A stretch of 64,000 nt of DNA, taken from Pseudoramibacter faecis (GTDB lineage Bacteria > Bacillota > Clostridia > Eubacteriales > Eubacteriaceae). The stretch lies in the NCBI RefSeq assembly GCF_036289405.1, contig NZ_JAYFFI010000002.1, positions 146,918 to 210,917 on the forward strand, given 5' to 3'. Position numbers and translations under genes: made by a program. This document shows, one piece after another, positions 8,016 through 16,715 of the stretch; position 1 is the stretch's first letter; each line of letters opens with the position of its first letter. A model generated the notes under the pieces. The model was not told the DNA's origin. It worked only from the letters and a program-made list of their open reading frames with translations, and did no database searches.

Positions 8016-8784
8016 GTTGCTGCCTCCCGATAAATTCCTTGGCGAATTCCTGATACGCGACAGACCCCTTGGATCTGGGCGCATATTCAAAAATGGTCTC
8101 GCCGTAACTCGGCGCCTCGGCCAAACGAATATTTCTCGGAATCTTTGTATGATACACCTTGTTTCTGAAATAATCCGTCACTTCATCAGACACCTGCATA
8201 GATAAATTGGTCCGCCCGTCATACATGGTGAGCAAAACCCCCTCGATATCCAGGGCGGGATTCAATCCCTTTTTAACCAGACTGATCGTGCTGATCAGCT
8301 GTCCCACCCCCTCCAGCGCATAATATTCGCATTGAATGGGGATGAGCACCGAGTCGGAAGCGGCCAGCGCGTTGATCGTTAACAGCCCCAGCGAGGGCGG
8401 ACAATCAATAAAGACAAAATCGTAATAATCTTTGATCGGCGTGATCACCTTGCGCAGTTTGGTTTCCCGCTGGGCCATTTTGGTCAGCTCGATTTCCGAA
8501 CCGGCCAGCTCGATATTTGATGGCAAAATATTTAACCGGTCATATCCTGTGGTTAAAATGATCTCCCGCAGATCCAAGTCGTTAATCAGCGCGTCGTAAA
8601 TACTCTTTTCAAGTCGATTTTTATCCAAGCCAAAACCGCTCGTCGTGTTGCCTTGGGGATCGATATCGATGGTCAGCACGCGGTAGCCGTCCATACTCAG
8701 CGCTGTTGTCAAATTCATGCAGGTAGTCGTCTTGCCGACGCCGCCTTTTTGGTTAAAGATCGCAACGACTCTTGATCTTGACAT
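8002..8784 (-). CDS. parA: Chromosome-partition ATPase ParA (Soj)
   Basis: A 260-residue Walker-type ATPase. The start is MSRSRVVAIFNQKGGVGKTT at 8784 with AAAGGA upstream. The deviant Walker A KGGVGKTT, the Walker A' region (VLTIDIDPQGN) and Walker B (FVFIDCPPSLG) are intact. The usual C-terminal KGS(V/x)AYQEFAKEF block is present. It works with ParB in origin segregation and in control of DnaA activity. It lies between noc and parB, all transcribed leftward. Confidence 0.96.
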   Translation of the reverse strand: MSRSRVVAIFNQKGGVGKTTTCMNLTTALSMDGYRVLTIDIDPQGNTTSGFGLDKNRLEKSIYDALINDLDLREIILTTGYDRLNILPSNIELAGSEIELTKMAQRETKLRKVITPIKDYYDFVFIDCPPSLGLLTINALAASDSVLIPIQCEYYALEGVGQLISTISLVKKGLNPALDIEGVLLTMYDGRTNLSMQVSDEVTDYFRNKVYHTKIPRNIRLAEAPSYGETIFEYAPRSKGSVAYQEFAKEFIGRQQHGNA

Positions 8785-8826
8785 GGGATTCCTTTCTTTG
8801 GTTCGCATTCCGGAATGATTCGCATC

Positions 8827-9663
8827 TTATTTCGGAATGGTAATGGTGATCACAATGCGATCATCTTTTTCTGTCTCTTTGTATTTGGCCGACCGTTTGT
8901 TTTCCTTCACCACTTTAAAAGCCGATTTGATGGTGTTAATATAAATCTGCGCATTGATGAAAGATTTAACGCGTGCTTTTTTGCCCGGGGTGATTTTTTC
9001 ATCGTAATTATTGGTCATCACCTCTTCGCGGACTTTTTCAACCAGGGCCTCAGTTTTTTTGACATTTAAATCCTGTTTATGGATTTGATCGATCACTTCC
9101 CGTTGGATGGCCTCGTCCGGAATTTTAAGCAATGCCCGGGCATGCCTTTCCGAAAGCTGATTGGTTTTCACCGCTTGAATCACCCGATCGTCCAATTTCA
9201 GCAGCCGGATTTTATTGGCCACAAAAGACTGAGATTTGCCGATGAGGGTCGCTACCTGCTCTTGGGTCATATCGTAATATTTGATCAACTGCCGATAGCT
9301 TTCCGCCTCTTCGAAAAAACTCAGATCCTCCCGCTGCACGTTCTCGATGATGGCGATCACTGCCGAATCCTTGTCGCTAACGGCGACCTCCATCGCTGGA
9401 ATCTCCTGCATTCCCGCCAATTTGGATGCTCGAAGTCGCCGCTCTCCGGAAACCAGTTCATAAAGCTTGTTATCGACCTTCCGCACCTGAATCGGCTGAA
9501 TGACCCCAAAGGTCCGAATGGATTCCGCCAGTTCGGTCAGACTTTCATCTTTAAAAGTTTTCCGAGGCTGATTGGGATTAGGAATAATCTGTTCCACCGG
9601 AATGAGAATCACGGCGCTTTGCGTTTTTGATTTTTCTTTCAGGTCTTTCTTTTTCTTTCGCAT
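8827..9663 (-). CDS. noc: Nucleoid occlusion protein Noc (ParB paralogue)
   Basis: A 278-residue ParB-family protein upstream of parA in the typical Firmicute position next to rsmG. It has the N-terminal ParB/CTPase core (IPNPNQPRKTF, SGERRLRASKLAGM, IENVQREDLSFFEEAESY) and the helix-turn-helix MTQEQVATLIGKSQSFVANKIRLLKL. The basic N-terminus MRKKKKDLKEKSK could contribute to the membrane contact known for Noc. Noc blocks Z-ring assembly over the chromosome. It is called noc and not a second ParB because of position and the SQSFVANKIRLLKL recognition helix. No clear Noc-binding sequence was found close by. Confidence 0.88.
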   Translation of the reverse strand: MRKKKKDLKEKSKTQSAVILIPVEQIIPNPNQPRKTFKDESLTELAESIRTFGVIQPIQVRKVDNKLYELVSGERRLRASKLAGMQEIPAMEVAVSDKDSAVIAIIENVQREDLSFFEEAESYRQLIKYYDMTQEQVATLIGKSQSFVANKIRLLKLDDRVIQAVKTNQLSERHARALLKIPDEAIQREVIDQIHKQDLNVKKTEALVEKVREEVMTNNYDEKITPGKKARVKSFINAQIYINTIKSAFKVVKENKRSAKYKETEKDDRIVITITIPK

Positions 9664-9678
9664 TTAATGACTCCCAGG

Positions 9679-9692
9679 GTTTCACGTGAAAC
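9679..9692. promoter_or_regulatory. parS site (noc-rsmG intergenic)
   Basis: The perfect palindrome GTTTCACGTGAAAC is the core of the ParB-binding site. It lies in the gap just upstream of noc, in the usual origin-proximal setting. Confidence 0.92.
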
Positions 9693-9701
9693 GGATGCTA
9701 A

Positions 9702-10409
9702 CTACAACGGCTTTTTCTTGATCTGTCCGTAATTTCGAGGGTATTGCGTCGGCGTCCGCCCATCTTTTCTACACTGAATTATAACATGAAACGACGCGTT
9801 TTTCAGTAGTAAATTCTGAGACACCCGGATCTCTCCGCCACCAAGCGTCTCGACGCCGTCGACCGCCGCGTCGATTTCCTCCCGATATTTTTCTCCCTTC
9901 CAGGCGTAAAACATGCCGCCGACCCGAACCAAAGGCAGGCAAAGCTCGCTCAAAATGCCATAGGCCGCCACCGCCCGGGAACACACCGCGTCAAATTGCT
10001 CGCGATACGCCGGATTTTTTCCCAGCGCCTCGGCCCGGGCCGCCGTCAATTCAACATTCGCAAGTCCAAGATCCGCCGCGATTTTTTTCACTGCCTTCAC
10101 TTTTTTTGCCGTCGCGTCGACCAGTACAAATTTTTTCTCCGGATAGGCGATAGCTAACGGAATTCCCGGAAACCCGCCGCCGGTGCCGACGTCGATAACC
10201 CGCCGATCTTCTGGCGTCATCGGACAGGCTAACGAATCCAGCAGATGCTTTTCCACAAAGGCGTCATCGTCGGTGATCCGGGTCAAATTGATGTGTTCGT
10301 TCACGGCCTTCAGTCTTTCCATAAAGCGATACAGTTTTTCCAGCTGTTCCTCGCTCAGCAAAACGGGCGAGGCCGACACGACACGCTTTTTAAATGTATT
10401 GATCTCCAC
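9702..10409 (-). CDS. rsmG: 16S rRNA (guanine527-N7)-methyltransferase
   Basis: A 235-residue SAM-dependent methyltransferase that modifies G527 of 16S rRNA. I place the start at the GTG at 10409 (MEINTFKKRV...), with GAGGGG 6 bases upstream; a TTG at 10433 in the same frame would overlap mnmG. Motifs visible are VDVGTGGGFPGIPLAIAYP (SAM site), LVDATAKKVKAVKKIA, and CSRAVAAYGILSELCLPLV. It follows mnmG directly (the TAG and GTG are adjacent), indicating coupling. Confidence 0.95.
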   Translation of the reverse strand: MEINTFKKRVVSASPVLLSEEQLEKLYRFMERLKAVNEHINLTRITDDDAFVEKHLLDSLACPMTPEDRRVIDVGTGGGFPGIPLAIAYPEKKFVLVDATAKKVKAVKKIAADLGLANVELTAARAEALGKNPAYREQFDAVCSRAVAAYGILSELCLPLVRVGGMFYAWKGEKYREEIDAAVDGVETLGGGEIRVSQNLLLKNASFHVIIQCRKDGRTPTQYPRNYGQIKKKPL

Positions 10410-10410
10410 A

Positions 10411-12285
10411 CTATTCCCCTCGATGATTTTCAAGATACACGTGCAACACGGCGATATCCGCCGGCGAAACGCCGGAAATCCGGGATGCCTGTCCCAGGGA
10501 CATCGGCTGCACGGCGTTCAGCTTTTCGGCAGCCTCCAGCCGCAGCCCTTCAATATGATTATAATCCAAACCCTCGGGAATGCGTTTGCTTTCCAGCTTT
10601 TTAAACTGTTCCACCTGTTTGATCTGCTTGTTGATATAGCCTTCATATTTGAGCTGAATCTCCACCTCTTCGCAGACGGCGTCGGGCAAGGCCGGCCTTC
10701 GGGGATCGAGCGCCGCCGTGTTGGCATAATTGATCTCCGGCCGCTTCATCAGTTGCCCCAGCGGCATTCCCGATTTTAATGCCGTCGTGCCCAATCGGGA
10801 CAGCGTCGCGTTGGCCGTTTCCGAAGGAGAGACCATCACGCCGGCCATCCGATTAACCTCATCTGCAATTGCCATTTTTTTCCGTAAAAACCGCTGATAC
10901 CGCTCTTCGGAGATAAGCCCCACCCAATGTCCGATGGGCGTCAGCCGCAGATCGGCATTATCCTGCCGCAGCAACAGGCGATATTCAGCCCGGGAGGTCA
11001 TCATCCGGTAGGGCTCGCTGGCATCTTCGTTAATAATATCATCGACGAGTACGCCGATATACGCCTGGGAACGATCCAATATCATCGGCTCCTTTCGATC
11101 AAGTAATAGCGCCGCGTTGATCCCGGCCACAATCCCCTGGGCGCCGGCCTCTTCATAGCCAGAGGTGCCGTTGATTTGTCCGGCAAAGAAGAGCCCGCGG
11201 ATCCTTTTGCTTTCGAGGGTCGCCTTGAGCTCAGTGGGATGAATACAGTCGTACTCAATGGCATAGGCTGACCGCATAAAGGCCACATGCTCCATCCCCG
11301 GCACCGTGCGGTAAAGCGCGATCTGCACATCCTCCGGCAAACAGGAAGACATCCCCTGCACATACACCTCCTGGGTGTTGCGGCCCTCCGGCTCCATAAA
11401 CATCTGGTGATGATCTTTGTCCGCAAAACGCATCACCTTGGTTTCGATGGATGGACAATAGCGGGGCCCCACCCCCACCACATCGCCGGTGACCAGCGGA
11501 CTGCGGTCGAGATTTGCATTAATGATCCGATGCGTCGCTTCGTTGGTATAGGTCAGATAACAATCGATCTGATCGATTTCAATCGCTTCTGTTTCAAAGG
11601 AAAAGGGGGTGATGCTCTCGTCTCCTTTTTGTACGGTCATCTTAGCGTAGTCCAGGGTTTTGGCATCCACCCGAGCCGGGGTTCCCGTTTTAAAACGCTG
11701 AAGATGAAAGCCGGCTTCTTCCAACGAGTCCGAAAGAAAACGCGCCGGGAACATCCCGTTGGGGCCGCCTTCGTATTGCACTTCCCCCATAAAAATCTTT
11801 CCCCTGAGATATGTCCCGGTACAAACCACACAGGTGTCGCAGGTATAGGTCGCGCCGGTTACCACCTGAACGCCGGCGATTTTTTGATCTTTGATGATCA
11901 GCCTGGTCGCTTCCTGCTGACGCAAGGTTAAATGCTCGGTGTTTTCCACCACGGCCTTCATCCGAAACTGATAGGCCTTTTTATCGGCCTGGGCGCGCAG
12001 CGAATGCACCGCCGGCCCTTTCCCGGTGTTCAGCATGCGGCACTGAATCATCGTCGCATCGATATTCTTGCCCATTTCACCTCCGAGGGCATCAATTTCA
12101 CGCACCAGATGTCCCTTCCCAGTGCCGCCGATCGACGGATTGCAGGGCATCATCGCCACTGAATCCAAATTGATCGCCAATAATAATGTTTCCTTTCCCA
12201 TCCGCGCTGTCGCCAGGGCCGCTTCACAGCCTGCGTGCCCGGCGCCGATCACGATGGTGTCGTAATGACCTGCTGCGTATTCCAT
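10411..12285 (-). CDS. mnmG: tRNA uridine-5-carboxymethylaminomethyl modification enzyme MnmG
   Basis: A 624-residue FAD enzyme that works with MnmE to modify U34 of certain tRNAs. The start is MEYAAGHYDTIVIGAGHAG at 12285 behind AAGAAGGA. The dinucleotide-binding motif VIGAGHAGCEAA is at the N-terminus. The MnmG signatures GPRYCPSIETKV and GQINGTSGYEEAGAQG are present, as is the C-terminal helical domain for MnmE contact (YEGYINKQIKQVEQFKKLES, RISGVSPADIAVL). It lies downstream of mnmE and is co-transcribed with it. Confidence 0.97.
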   Translation of the reverse strand: MEYAAGHYDTIVIGAGHAGCEAALATARMGKETLLLAINLDSVAMMPCNPSIGGTGKGHLVREIDALGGEMGKNIDATMIQCRMLNTGKGPAVHSLRAQADKKAYQFRMKAVVENTEHLTLRQQEATRLIIKDQKIAGVQVVTGATYTCDTCVVCTGTYLRGKIFMGEVQYEGGPNGMFPARFLSDSLEEAGFHLQRFKTGTPARVDAKTLDYAKMTVQKGDESITPFSFETEAIEIDQIDCYLTYTNEATHRIINANLDRSPLVTGDVVGVGPRYCPSIETKVMRFADKDHHQMFMEPEGRNTQEVYVQGMSSCLPEDVQIALYRTVPGMEHVAFMRSAYAIEYDCIHPTELKATLESKRIRGLFFAGQINGTSGYEEAGAQGIVAGINAALLLDRKEPMILDRSQAYIGVLVDDIINEDASEPYRMMTSRAEYRLLLRQDNADLRLTPIGHWVGLISEERYQRFLRKKMAIADEVNRMAGVMVSPSETANATLSRLGTTALKSGMPLGQLMKRPEINYANTAALDPRRPALPDAVCEEVEIQLKYEGYINKQIKQVEQFKKLESKRIPEGLDYNHIEGLRLEAAEKLNAVQPMSLGQASRISGVSPADIAVLHVYLENHRGE

Positions 12286-12319
12286 ATTTTTCCTTCTTAA
12301 ATTTCCATCGTTTTTACGT

Positions 12320-13693
12320 CTATTTGCCAAGGCAGAAATTGGCGAAAATTTGATCAATGATATCATCTCCCAGAGACTGACCGGTAATCCGACGTAAATT
12401 TTCCAGCGCTTCCTCTAAATCAATGGCCACAATATCCACCGACATCCCGATGGACAAACTATTCAGTGCATTGATTAAATTTTCACGCACCTGACGCAGC
12501 AGATTCACATGGCGAAGATTAGAGACAATCACATCGTCCGCCGCTTTTTCCGTTTGATTGCCAGTGACCATAACCACCATCTGCCTGCGCAAGGCGTTAA
12601 GGCCGGTCTCTGTCTTGATGGATAAAGCAATTTCGTTGGAATTTAGGTCGGTTAAGGCTTCATCCTTCAAATCCATTTTATTATAAATGTGAATATAGGG
12701 TTTGTCCTGAAGCGCTGCTATTAGCGCGTCCTCATCTTCTGAGGTTTCACGTGAAACGTCTGTCATCATCAAAATCAATTCGGCCCGGTCCATCATCTGC
12801 TTTGATTTTTCCACGCCCAGTTTTTCCACCACATCATCGGTTTCTCGGATTCCCGCCGTATCGATAATGTGAAATGGAATCCCTTCAATATTAATATAGG
12901 CATCCACCACATCCCGGGTGGTTCCTGGAATATCGGTGACCAGGGCTTTGTCTTCCCGAATCAGTTTGTTTAAAAGCGAAGATTTCCCCACATTGGGCTC
13001 CCCGAGAATTACCGTATCGACGCCGTCCCGATAAATCTTGCCCATCTGAGCCGAATCGAGCAATGCGTCCACCGAGGCGAGCAAGCCGCCAATCGCCCGC
13101 TCTAAAGTGCCGCTGGTCACCGTTTCGATGTCGTATTCCGGATAATCGATAGCAGCGTTAATAAAAGTCATCAGGTGGAGCAGCTCGGCATCCATGGCCT
13201 GATACTTCTTTGAGAGGCCGCCGGATAATTGATTGACGGAATAGGCTAAACCGGTGGCGGTCTTGGCCTCGATGATATCCGTCACCGCCTCCGCCTGGGT
13301 GAGGTCGATGCGCCCGTTCACAAAGGCCCGCCTAGTGAATTCCCCCGGATCGGCCAGCCTGGCCCCGGCACGAATCACCGCATCGAGCACCGCGTGCAGC
13401 GCCACTGGACCGCCATGACAGTTAATTTCCACCACATCCTCGGCTGTATAGGATCGCGGTGCCTTCATGATCGACACCAGCACCTCATCGATTCGCTTAC
13501 CCTGCGCATCGTAACAATGACCATAATGAATCGTATGTGTTTCAAAGGACGCCAGTTGCTGATCGGATGCGTTTCGATAAACCCGATCCGCAACGGCAAT
13601 CGCATTTTTTCCGGATATCCGAACAATGCCGACGCCACCAATACCGGTTGGCGTGGCAATGGCCGCAATCACATCGTCTTGCAAAACGTGCAT
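12320..13693 (-). CDS. mnmE: tRNA modification GTPase MnmE
   Basis: A 457-residue three-domain protein. It has an N-terminal folate-binding dimerisation domain (DDVIAAIATPTGIGGVGIVR...), a helical domain, and an inserted G domain with G1 GEPNVGKSS, G2/G3 TDIPGTTRD and DTAG, and G4 NKMD. The C-terminal FCLGK motif carries the catalytic Cys. The ATG has an AGAGGAG site. A parS palindrome is embedded in the coding sequence at 12744, where it encodes SRET. The gene is preceded by the jag terminator and an extended -10 box. Confidence 0.97.
   Translation of the reverse strand: MHVLQDDVIAAIATPTGIGGVGIVRISGKNAIAVADRVYRNASDQQLASFETHTIHYGHCYDAQGKRIDEVLVSIMKAPRSYTAEDVVEINCHGGPVALHAVLDAVIRAGARLADPGEFTRRAFVNGRIDLTQAEAVTDIIEAKTATGLAYSVNQLSGGLSKKYQAMDAELLHLMTFINAAIDYPEYDIETVTSGTLERAIGGLLASVDALLDSAQMGKIYRDGVDTVILGEPNVGKSSLLNKLIREDKALVTDIPGTTRDVVDAYINIEGIPFHIIDTAGIRETDDVVEKLGVEKSKQMMDRAELILMMTDVSRETSEDEDALIAALQDKPYIHIYNKMDLKDEALTDLNSNEIALSIKTETGLNALRRQMVVMVTGNQTEKAADDVIVSNLRHVNLLRQVRENLINALNSLSIGMSVDIVAIDLEEALENLRRITGQSLGDDIIDQIFANFCLGK
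12744..12757. promoter_or_regulatory. parS site inside mnmE
   Basis: A second perfect GTTTCACGTGAAAC palindrome lies within the mnmE reading frame (in the DVSRETSED segment). Origin-proximal parS sites inside coding sequence are common. Confidence 0.92.
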
Positions 13694-13754
13694 GACTTTC
13701 TCCTCTGTTAAATCTCAATCTCACCATTGACCGATGATCGTTATTCAGAAAATC

Positions 13755-13811
13755 ATTATAACAAAAAAACTGGCGAAAGCACTTGTTATCCAACAAACTG
13801 CTTTCACCAGT
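13755..13811 (-). terminator. Terminator after jag with an abutting extended -10 promoter for mnmE
   Basis: On the minus strand a 13-bp stem ACTGGTGAAAGCA/TGCTTTCGCCAGT (one mismatch, 13811-13769) closes a 17-base loop and runs into seven T's. The T-run continues directly into TGTTATAAT (13763-13755), an extended -10 about 60 bases upstream of mnmE. No convincing -35 is visible. Confidence 0.75.
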
Positions 13812-13835
13812 TTATTTATCGCAGATAGCGAAATA

Positions 13836-14600
13836 TCAATCTTTGCGGTCCTGATTTTCTTTTAAATCGATAACCACATGACGATAGGGATCGTGCCCTT
13901 CACTGTAGGTATAGACGGTTTCGCTGTCCTGAAGGGTGGCGTGGATAATGCGGCGTTCTCCCGGATTCATCGGTTCAAGGACCATCTTTTTATGATAGCG
14001 CACCGCTTTGTCGGCCATTTTATGGGCCAGGTGCTCCAGAGTGCCCTGCCGTTTTTCACGGTAATGCTCGGTATCAATCAACACCCGCACATAGTGATCG
14101 GTCGTTTTATTCACCGCCAGGCTGGTCAGATACTGAATGGCATCCAGCGTCTGGCCGCGGCGCCCGATGAGAATCCCCATCTTCGGACCGGCCAGCTCGA
14201 CATGAAGCACATCATTGTCCCGATCGTAATCGGTGGTAACCGCCACCTCCAACGCCATCGCCGTAATCATATCTTTCAAAAATCGTTTGGCCGCCGTCTG
14301 AATAGCTTTCGCTTCGTCATCCAGATAAGCATTGATTTCAGCCATGTCGGCAACCGCCTCATTGACATCAGCTTCAGCCTCAGTCGGCACTTCCGATGAT
14401 GCTGCAGTCGCCGCGACTGGCGGCCTTGCTTCAACGTTCTTCGGCGTTACCTCGATAACCGCTTCTTTCTTGCCGAAAATCCCAAGAACACCAAATTCCG
14501 GTTTCTGAACCACCCTAACATCCACCTGATCTTCCGTCAGACCGAGCGCCGTCAACGCTTTCCGAAGGGCTTCTGAGACTGTTTTACCTTTTGCTTCCAT
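13836..14600 (-). CDS. jag: Jag/KhpB RNA-binding protein
   Basis: A 254-residue protein with the three Jag domains in order. These are the N-terminal Jag-N (GKTVSEALRKALTALGLTEDQVDVRVVQ), a KH domain with GRRG loop (LIGRRGQTLDAIQYLTSLAVNK) and a C-terminal R3H domain (EPMNPGERRIIHATLQ). A Glu/Ala-rich linker joins the first two. Jag/KhpB binds RNA and affects cell elongation. I use the ATG at 14600, with GGAGG 11 bases before it. The ATG at 14618, overlapping the yidC stop (TGATG), is the alternative and would add six residues. Confidence 0.93.
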   Translation of the reverse strand: MEAKGKTVSEALRKALTALGLTEDQVDVRVVQKPEFGVLGIFGKKEAVIEVTPKNVEARPPVAATAASSEVPTEAEADVNEAVADMAEINAYLDDEAKAIQTAAKRFLKDMITAMALEVAVTTDYDRDNDVLHVELAGPKMGILIGRRGQTLDAIQYLTSLAVNKTTDHYVRVLIDTEHYREKRQGTLEHLAHKMADKAVRYHKKMVLEPMNPGERRIIHATLQDSETVYTYSEGHDPYRHVVIDLKENQDRKD

Positions 14601-14617
14601 TTTTTTGTCTGCCTCCA

Positions 14618-15508
14618 TCAGGATTTTTTCGTCCGTTCATCGCTTTGCGGAATCTTCGTCACCACTTTGCGTTTCGAAGAAGCTGGCTTGGTCTTGGGGC
14701 GACTGGCCTTCTTTTTAGCAGTCTTCCCCAACTGACCGGTCATCTGCTGCTGCCGCATCTGACTTTGCTCCTTGAGCATGCTCTTCTTTTCTTTCTTTTC
14801 CTGACGTTTGGCTTCTTCCACCCGGCGCTCCGCTTCCTCAATCGATACTTTTTCAACCGGTTTGCGCATTACCAGGAATTGCTGCACGAAGGTATAGGCA
14901 TTCTGCACCACCCAGTATAGAGCGACCCCAGCCGGCATTTTAACGGCAAACCAGCCGATCATCAGGGGCATCACATAAAGCATCACTTTTTGTGAACTTT
15001 GCGCCGCTTTGTTCCCATCGTTCTGAAAGCGCATCATATACCATTGCGTGATAAAGGTTAACACCACGCAGAGAATCGGCAACACGAAATACGGATCTGA
15101 TTTCCCTAGATCCGGAATCCAGTAAAAGCCAGCCCGCAGCGCCGACAAATTACCGTTGGTAAAAACATATTTCGCCGGTGAACGCAACGCGCCGAACAAT
15201 CCCCAGATAATCGGCAGCTGAATGAGCAGCGGCAGACACCCGGCCATCGGGTTCACGTTGTAAAGTTTGTACAGCTTCATGGTTTCCGCATTGAGTTTTT
15301 CCGGATTGTTTTTGTATTTTTTCTGAAGATTGTTGAGTTCCGGCTGAACGGCCTGCATTTCCCGCATCGAATTGGTCTGTTTGATATTCAGCGGCAAAAT
15401 GATGGTTTTAACAATAATGGTAAATAAAATTACCGCAAAACCGTAATCTTTAACCAGGTTGTAAATCTGATAAAGAACAAATCCGAACGCCTGGTATAAA
15501 ATATTCAT
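14618..15508 (-). CDS. yidC: Membrane protein insertase YidC/OxaA
   Basis: A 296-residue insertase of the short Gram-positive type. It starts MNILYQAFGFVLYQIYNLVKDYG and carries the family core TIIVKTIILPLNIKQTNSMREMQAVQPELNNLQKKYKNNPEKL. The conserved Arg of the hydrophilic groove is in this region. About five membrane helices are followed by a long Lys-rich tail (about residues 235-296) that can contact ribosomes. The N-terminus lacks a lipoprotein signal Cys, unlike B. subtilis SpoIIIJ. It lies 44 bases after yidD in the rpmH-rnpA-yidD-yidC-jag cluster. Confidence 0.96.
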   Translation of the reverse strand: MNILYQAFGFVLYQIYNLVKDYGFAVILFTIIVKTIILPLNIKQTNSMREMQAVQPELNNLQKKYKNNPEKLNAETMKLYKLYNVNPMAGCLPLLIQLPIIWGLFGALRSPAKYVFTNGNLSALRAGFYWIPDLGKSDPYFVLPILCVVLTFITQWYMMRFQNDGNKAAQSSQKVMLYVMPLMIGWFAVKMPAGVALYWVVQNAYTFVQQFLVMRKPVEKVSIEEAERRVEEAKRQEKKEKKSMLKEQSQMRQQQMTGQLGKTAKKKASRPKTKPASSKRKVVTKIPQSDERTKKS

Positions 15509-15552
15509 CTAAAACCTTTTCTCCTTTGCTTTCCATTCCTTTTTCAGAAAGA

Positions 15553-15777
15553 TCACGGAACTGGATCGTACCCGCCGGGATTAAAAGGATGACATCGGGC
15601 AATGCGCTTCATTCCCAGCCACAGCCCTTTTCTCGGACCGTATTTTTGAATGGCTTCGTAACAATAGTTTGAGCAGGTCGGATAAAAACGACACGATCGC
15701 GGCAAAAGCGGCGAAATCACCCGCTGATACCCTCGAATTAAGAGCAGCATGCCCCGCGCAATCACCTGACTGATCAT
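15553..15777 (-). CDS. yidD: Membrane protein insertion efficiency factor YidD
   Basis: A 74-residue protein with an amphipathic N-terminal helix and the family core LIRGYQRVISPLLPRSCRFYPTCSNYCYEAIQKYG...KRIARCHPFNPGGYDPVP. The conserved Cys residues (CRFYPTCSNYC and RCHP) are present. It assists YidC-dependent insertion. The ATG overlaps the rnpA stop (ATGA), so the two are coupled. Confidence 0.96.
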   Translation of the reverse strand: MISQVIARGMLLLIRGYQRVISPLLPRSCRFYPTCSNYCYEAIQKYGPRKGLWLGMKRIARCHPFNPGGYDPVP

Positions 15778-16118
15778 AGTCGACTCACTTCCAGTTTCGT
15801 TTTATAAAACAAATGTGTCAAAGAATGTTCTATCTCCGCATAGGTCGCCGAGGCACACCGCGCCTTGGCGATGATGATCAAATCGTAACCCGTTTGAAAA
15901 TCTCCGCTGTGAAGACGATAGGCTTCACGCATCCTTCTGCGGATCCTATTTCGGACAACAGCCCGCTTCGACACTTTCTTGCTAACAATAATACCCAAAC
16001 GATTGGTATTTTCCCAATTTTTCAAATAATAAAATTGAAAGTGACGATTGCCAAACCGTTGTCCCTTTCGGAATACGTCATTGAAATCTTTTTCACTTTT
16101 TAAAGAATTCAAGGCCAT
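15774..16118 (-). CDS. rnpA: Ribonuclease P protein component
   Basis: A 114-residue protein subunit of RNase P, which matures tRNA 5' ends. The start is MALNSLKSEKDFNDVFRKGQ at 16118, six bases after GGAG. The family RNR motif is clear (VSKRAVVRNRIRRRMREAYR), as is the C-terminal DLIIIAKARCASATYAEIEHSL. It lies 75 bases after rpmH, beyond a terminator. Confidence 0.96.
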   Translation of the reverse strand: MALNSLKSEKDFNDVFRKGQRFGNRHFQFYYLKNWENTNRLGIIVSKKVSKRAVVRNRIRRRMREAYRLHSGDFQTGYDLIIIAKARCASATYAEIEHSLTHLFYKTKLEVSRL

Positions 16119-16156
16119 CATCCGCTCCAAAATCCATTCAATCCAAATTCTTCCTA

Positions 16157-16189
16157 TAAAAAAGACCGTTCATTCAAACAAACGGTCTT
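16157..16189 (-). terminator. Terminator between rpmH and rnpA
   Basis: A 9-bp perfect stem AAGACCGTT/AACGGTCTT (16189-16162) is followed on the minus strand by a T-run. It probably attenuates, giving more rpmH than rnpA transcript. Confidence 0.85.
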
Positions 16190-16193
16190 GAGG

Positions 16194-16328
16194 TTATGCA
16201 GATAATTTTGCTCTGCCCTTTTGTCTTCTTCTTTTCAGAACCAGACGACCACTGCGCGTTTTCATTCTTTTTCTGAAACCATGTTCTTTTTTGCGCTGTC
16301 TGACCTTAGGCTGAAACGTCTGTTTCAT
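16194..16328 (-). CDS. rpmH: 50S ribosomal protein L34
   Basis: A 44-residue very basic protein translated as MKQTFQPKVRQRKKEHGFRK...RMKTRSGRLVLKRRRQKGRAKLSA, full-length L34. GGAGG lies upstream of the ATG at 16328. It is the first gene leftward from the origin and is driven by a near-consensus promoter. It is too short for a typical ORF cutoff and is easily missed. Confidence 0.97.
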   Translation of the reverse strand: MKQTFQPKVRQRKKEHGFRKRMKTRSGRLVLKRRRQKGRAKLSA

Positions 16329-16406
16329 TGTGATTTCCTCCTAATATTAACTTTTCATTCATCGTTTAATAATCAATACCATTCTAAAATACCGTATTAC
16401 TTAAAA

Positions 16407-16435
16407 AGTATATTATGTTGAAACGTCGATGTCAA
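16407..16435 (-). promoter_or_regulatory. rpmH promoter
   Basis: On the minus strand there is a perfect -35 TTGACA (16435-16430), a 17-base spacer and -10 TATACT (16412-16407). This is the strongest promoter seen in the window. Confidence 0.88.
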
Positions 16436-16484
16436 GCCATTTTTTAAAATCCCGTCGCTTCCCCGGATTTCATCGGGCATTCCC

Positions 16485-16650
16485 TGTGGATACTTGAATG
16501 CCCGAATTGAATTTGCTATAATGAATGCACACTTTTAACATTATCCACAGCCTTTTATCAACAACTTTTCTATTTTTGTGGATAAATCTGGGGATAAATG
16601 TTGATATTTCCCAGATCATCCTAATTTATCTCCATTCTTCTTCGGGATAA
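16485..16650. other. oriC: oriC part 1: DnaA-box cluster upstream of dnaA
   Basis: A consensus DnaA box TTATCCACA lies at 16541-16549 and its inverse TGTGGATAA at 16577-16585. Near matches are TGTGGATAC at 16485, overlapping the dnaA -35, and GGGATAAA motifs at about 16591 and 16641. The stretch is AT-rich and non-coding. With the cluster downstream of dnaA it forms a bipartite origin like that of B. subtilis. Confidence 0.85.
16494..16522 (+). promoter_or_regulatory. dnaA promoter
   Basis: TTGAAT (16494-16499), a 17-base spacer and TATAAT (16517-16522). A perfect DnaA box starts 19 bases after the -10 and a near-box overlaps the -35, so autoregulation by DnaA is expected. Confidence 0.8.
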
Positions 16651-16715
16651 ATTTACGAACAAGCTGCGTTTTTAAAATATGAATGTATATTTATCAACAT
16701 TTATTGGAGGCTTAT

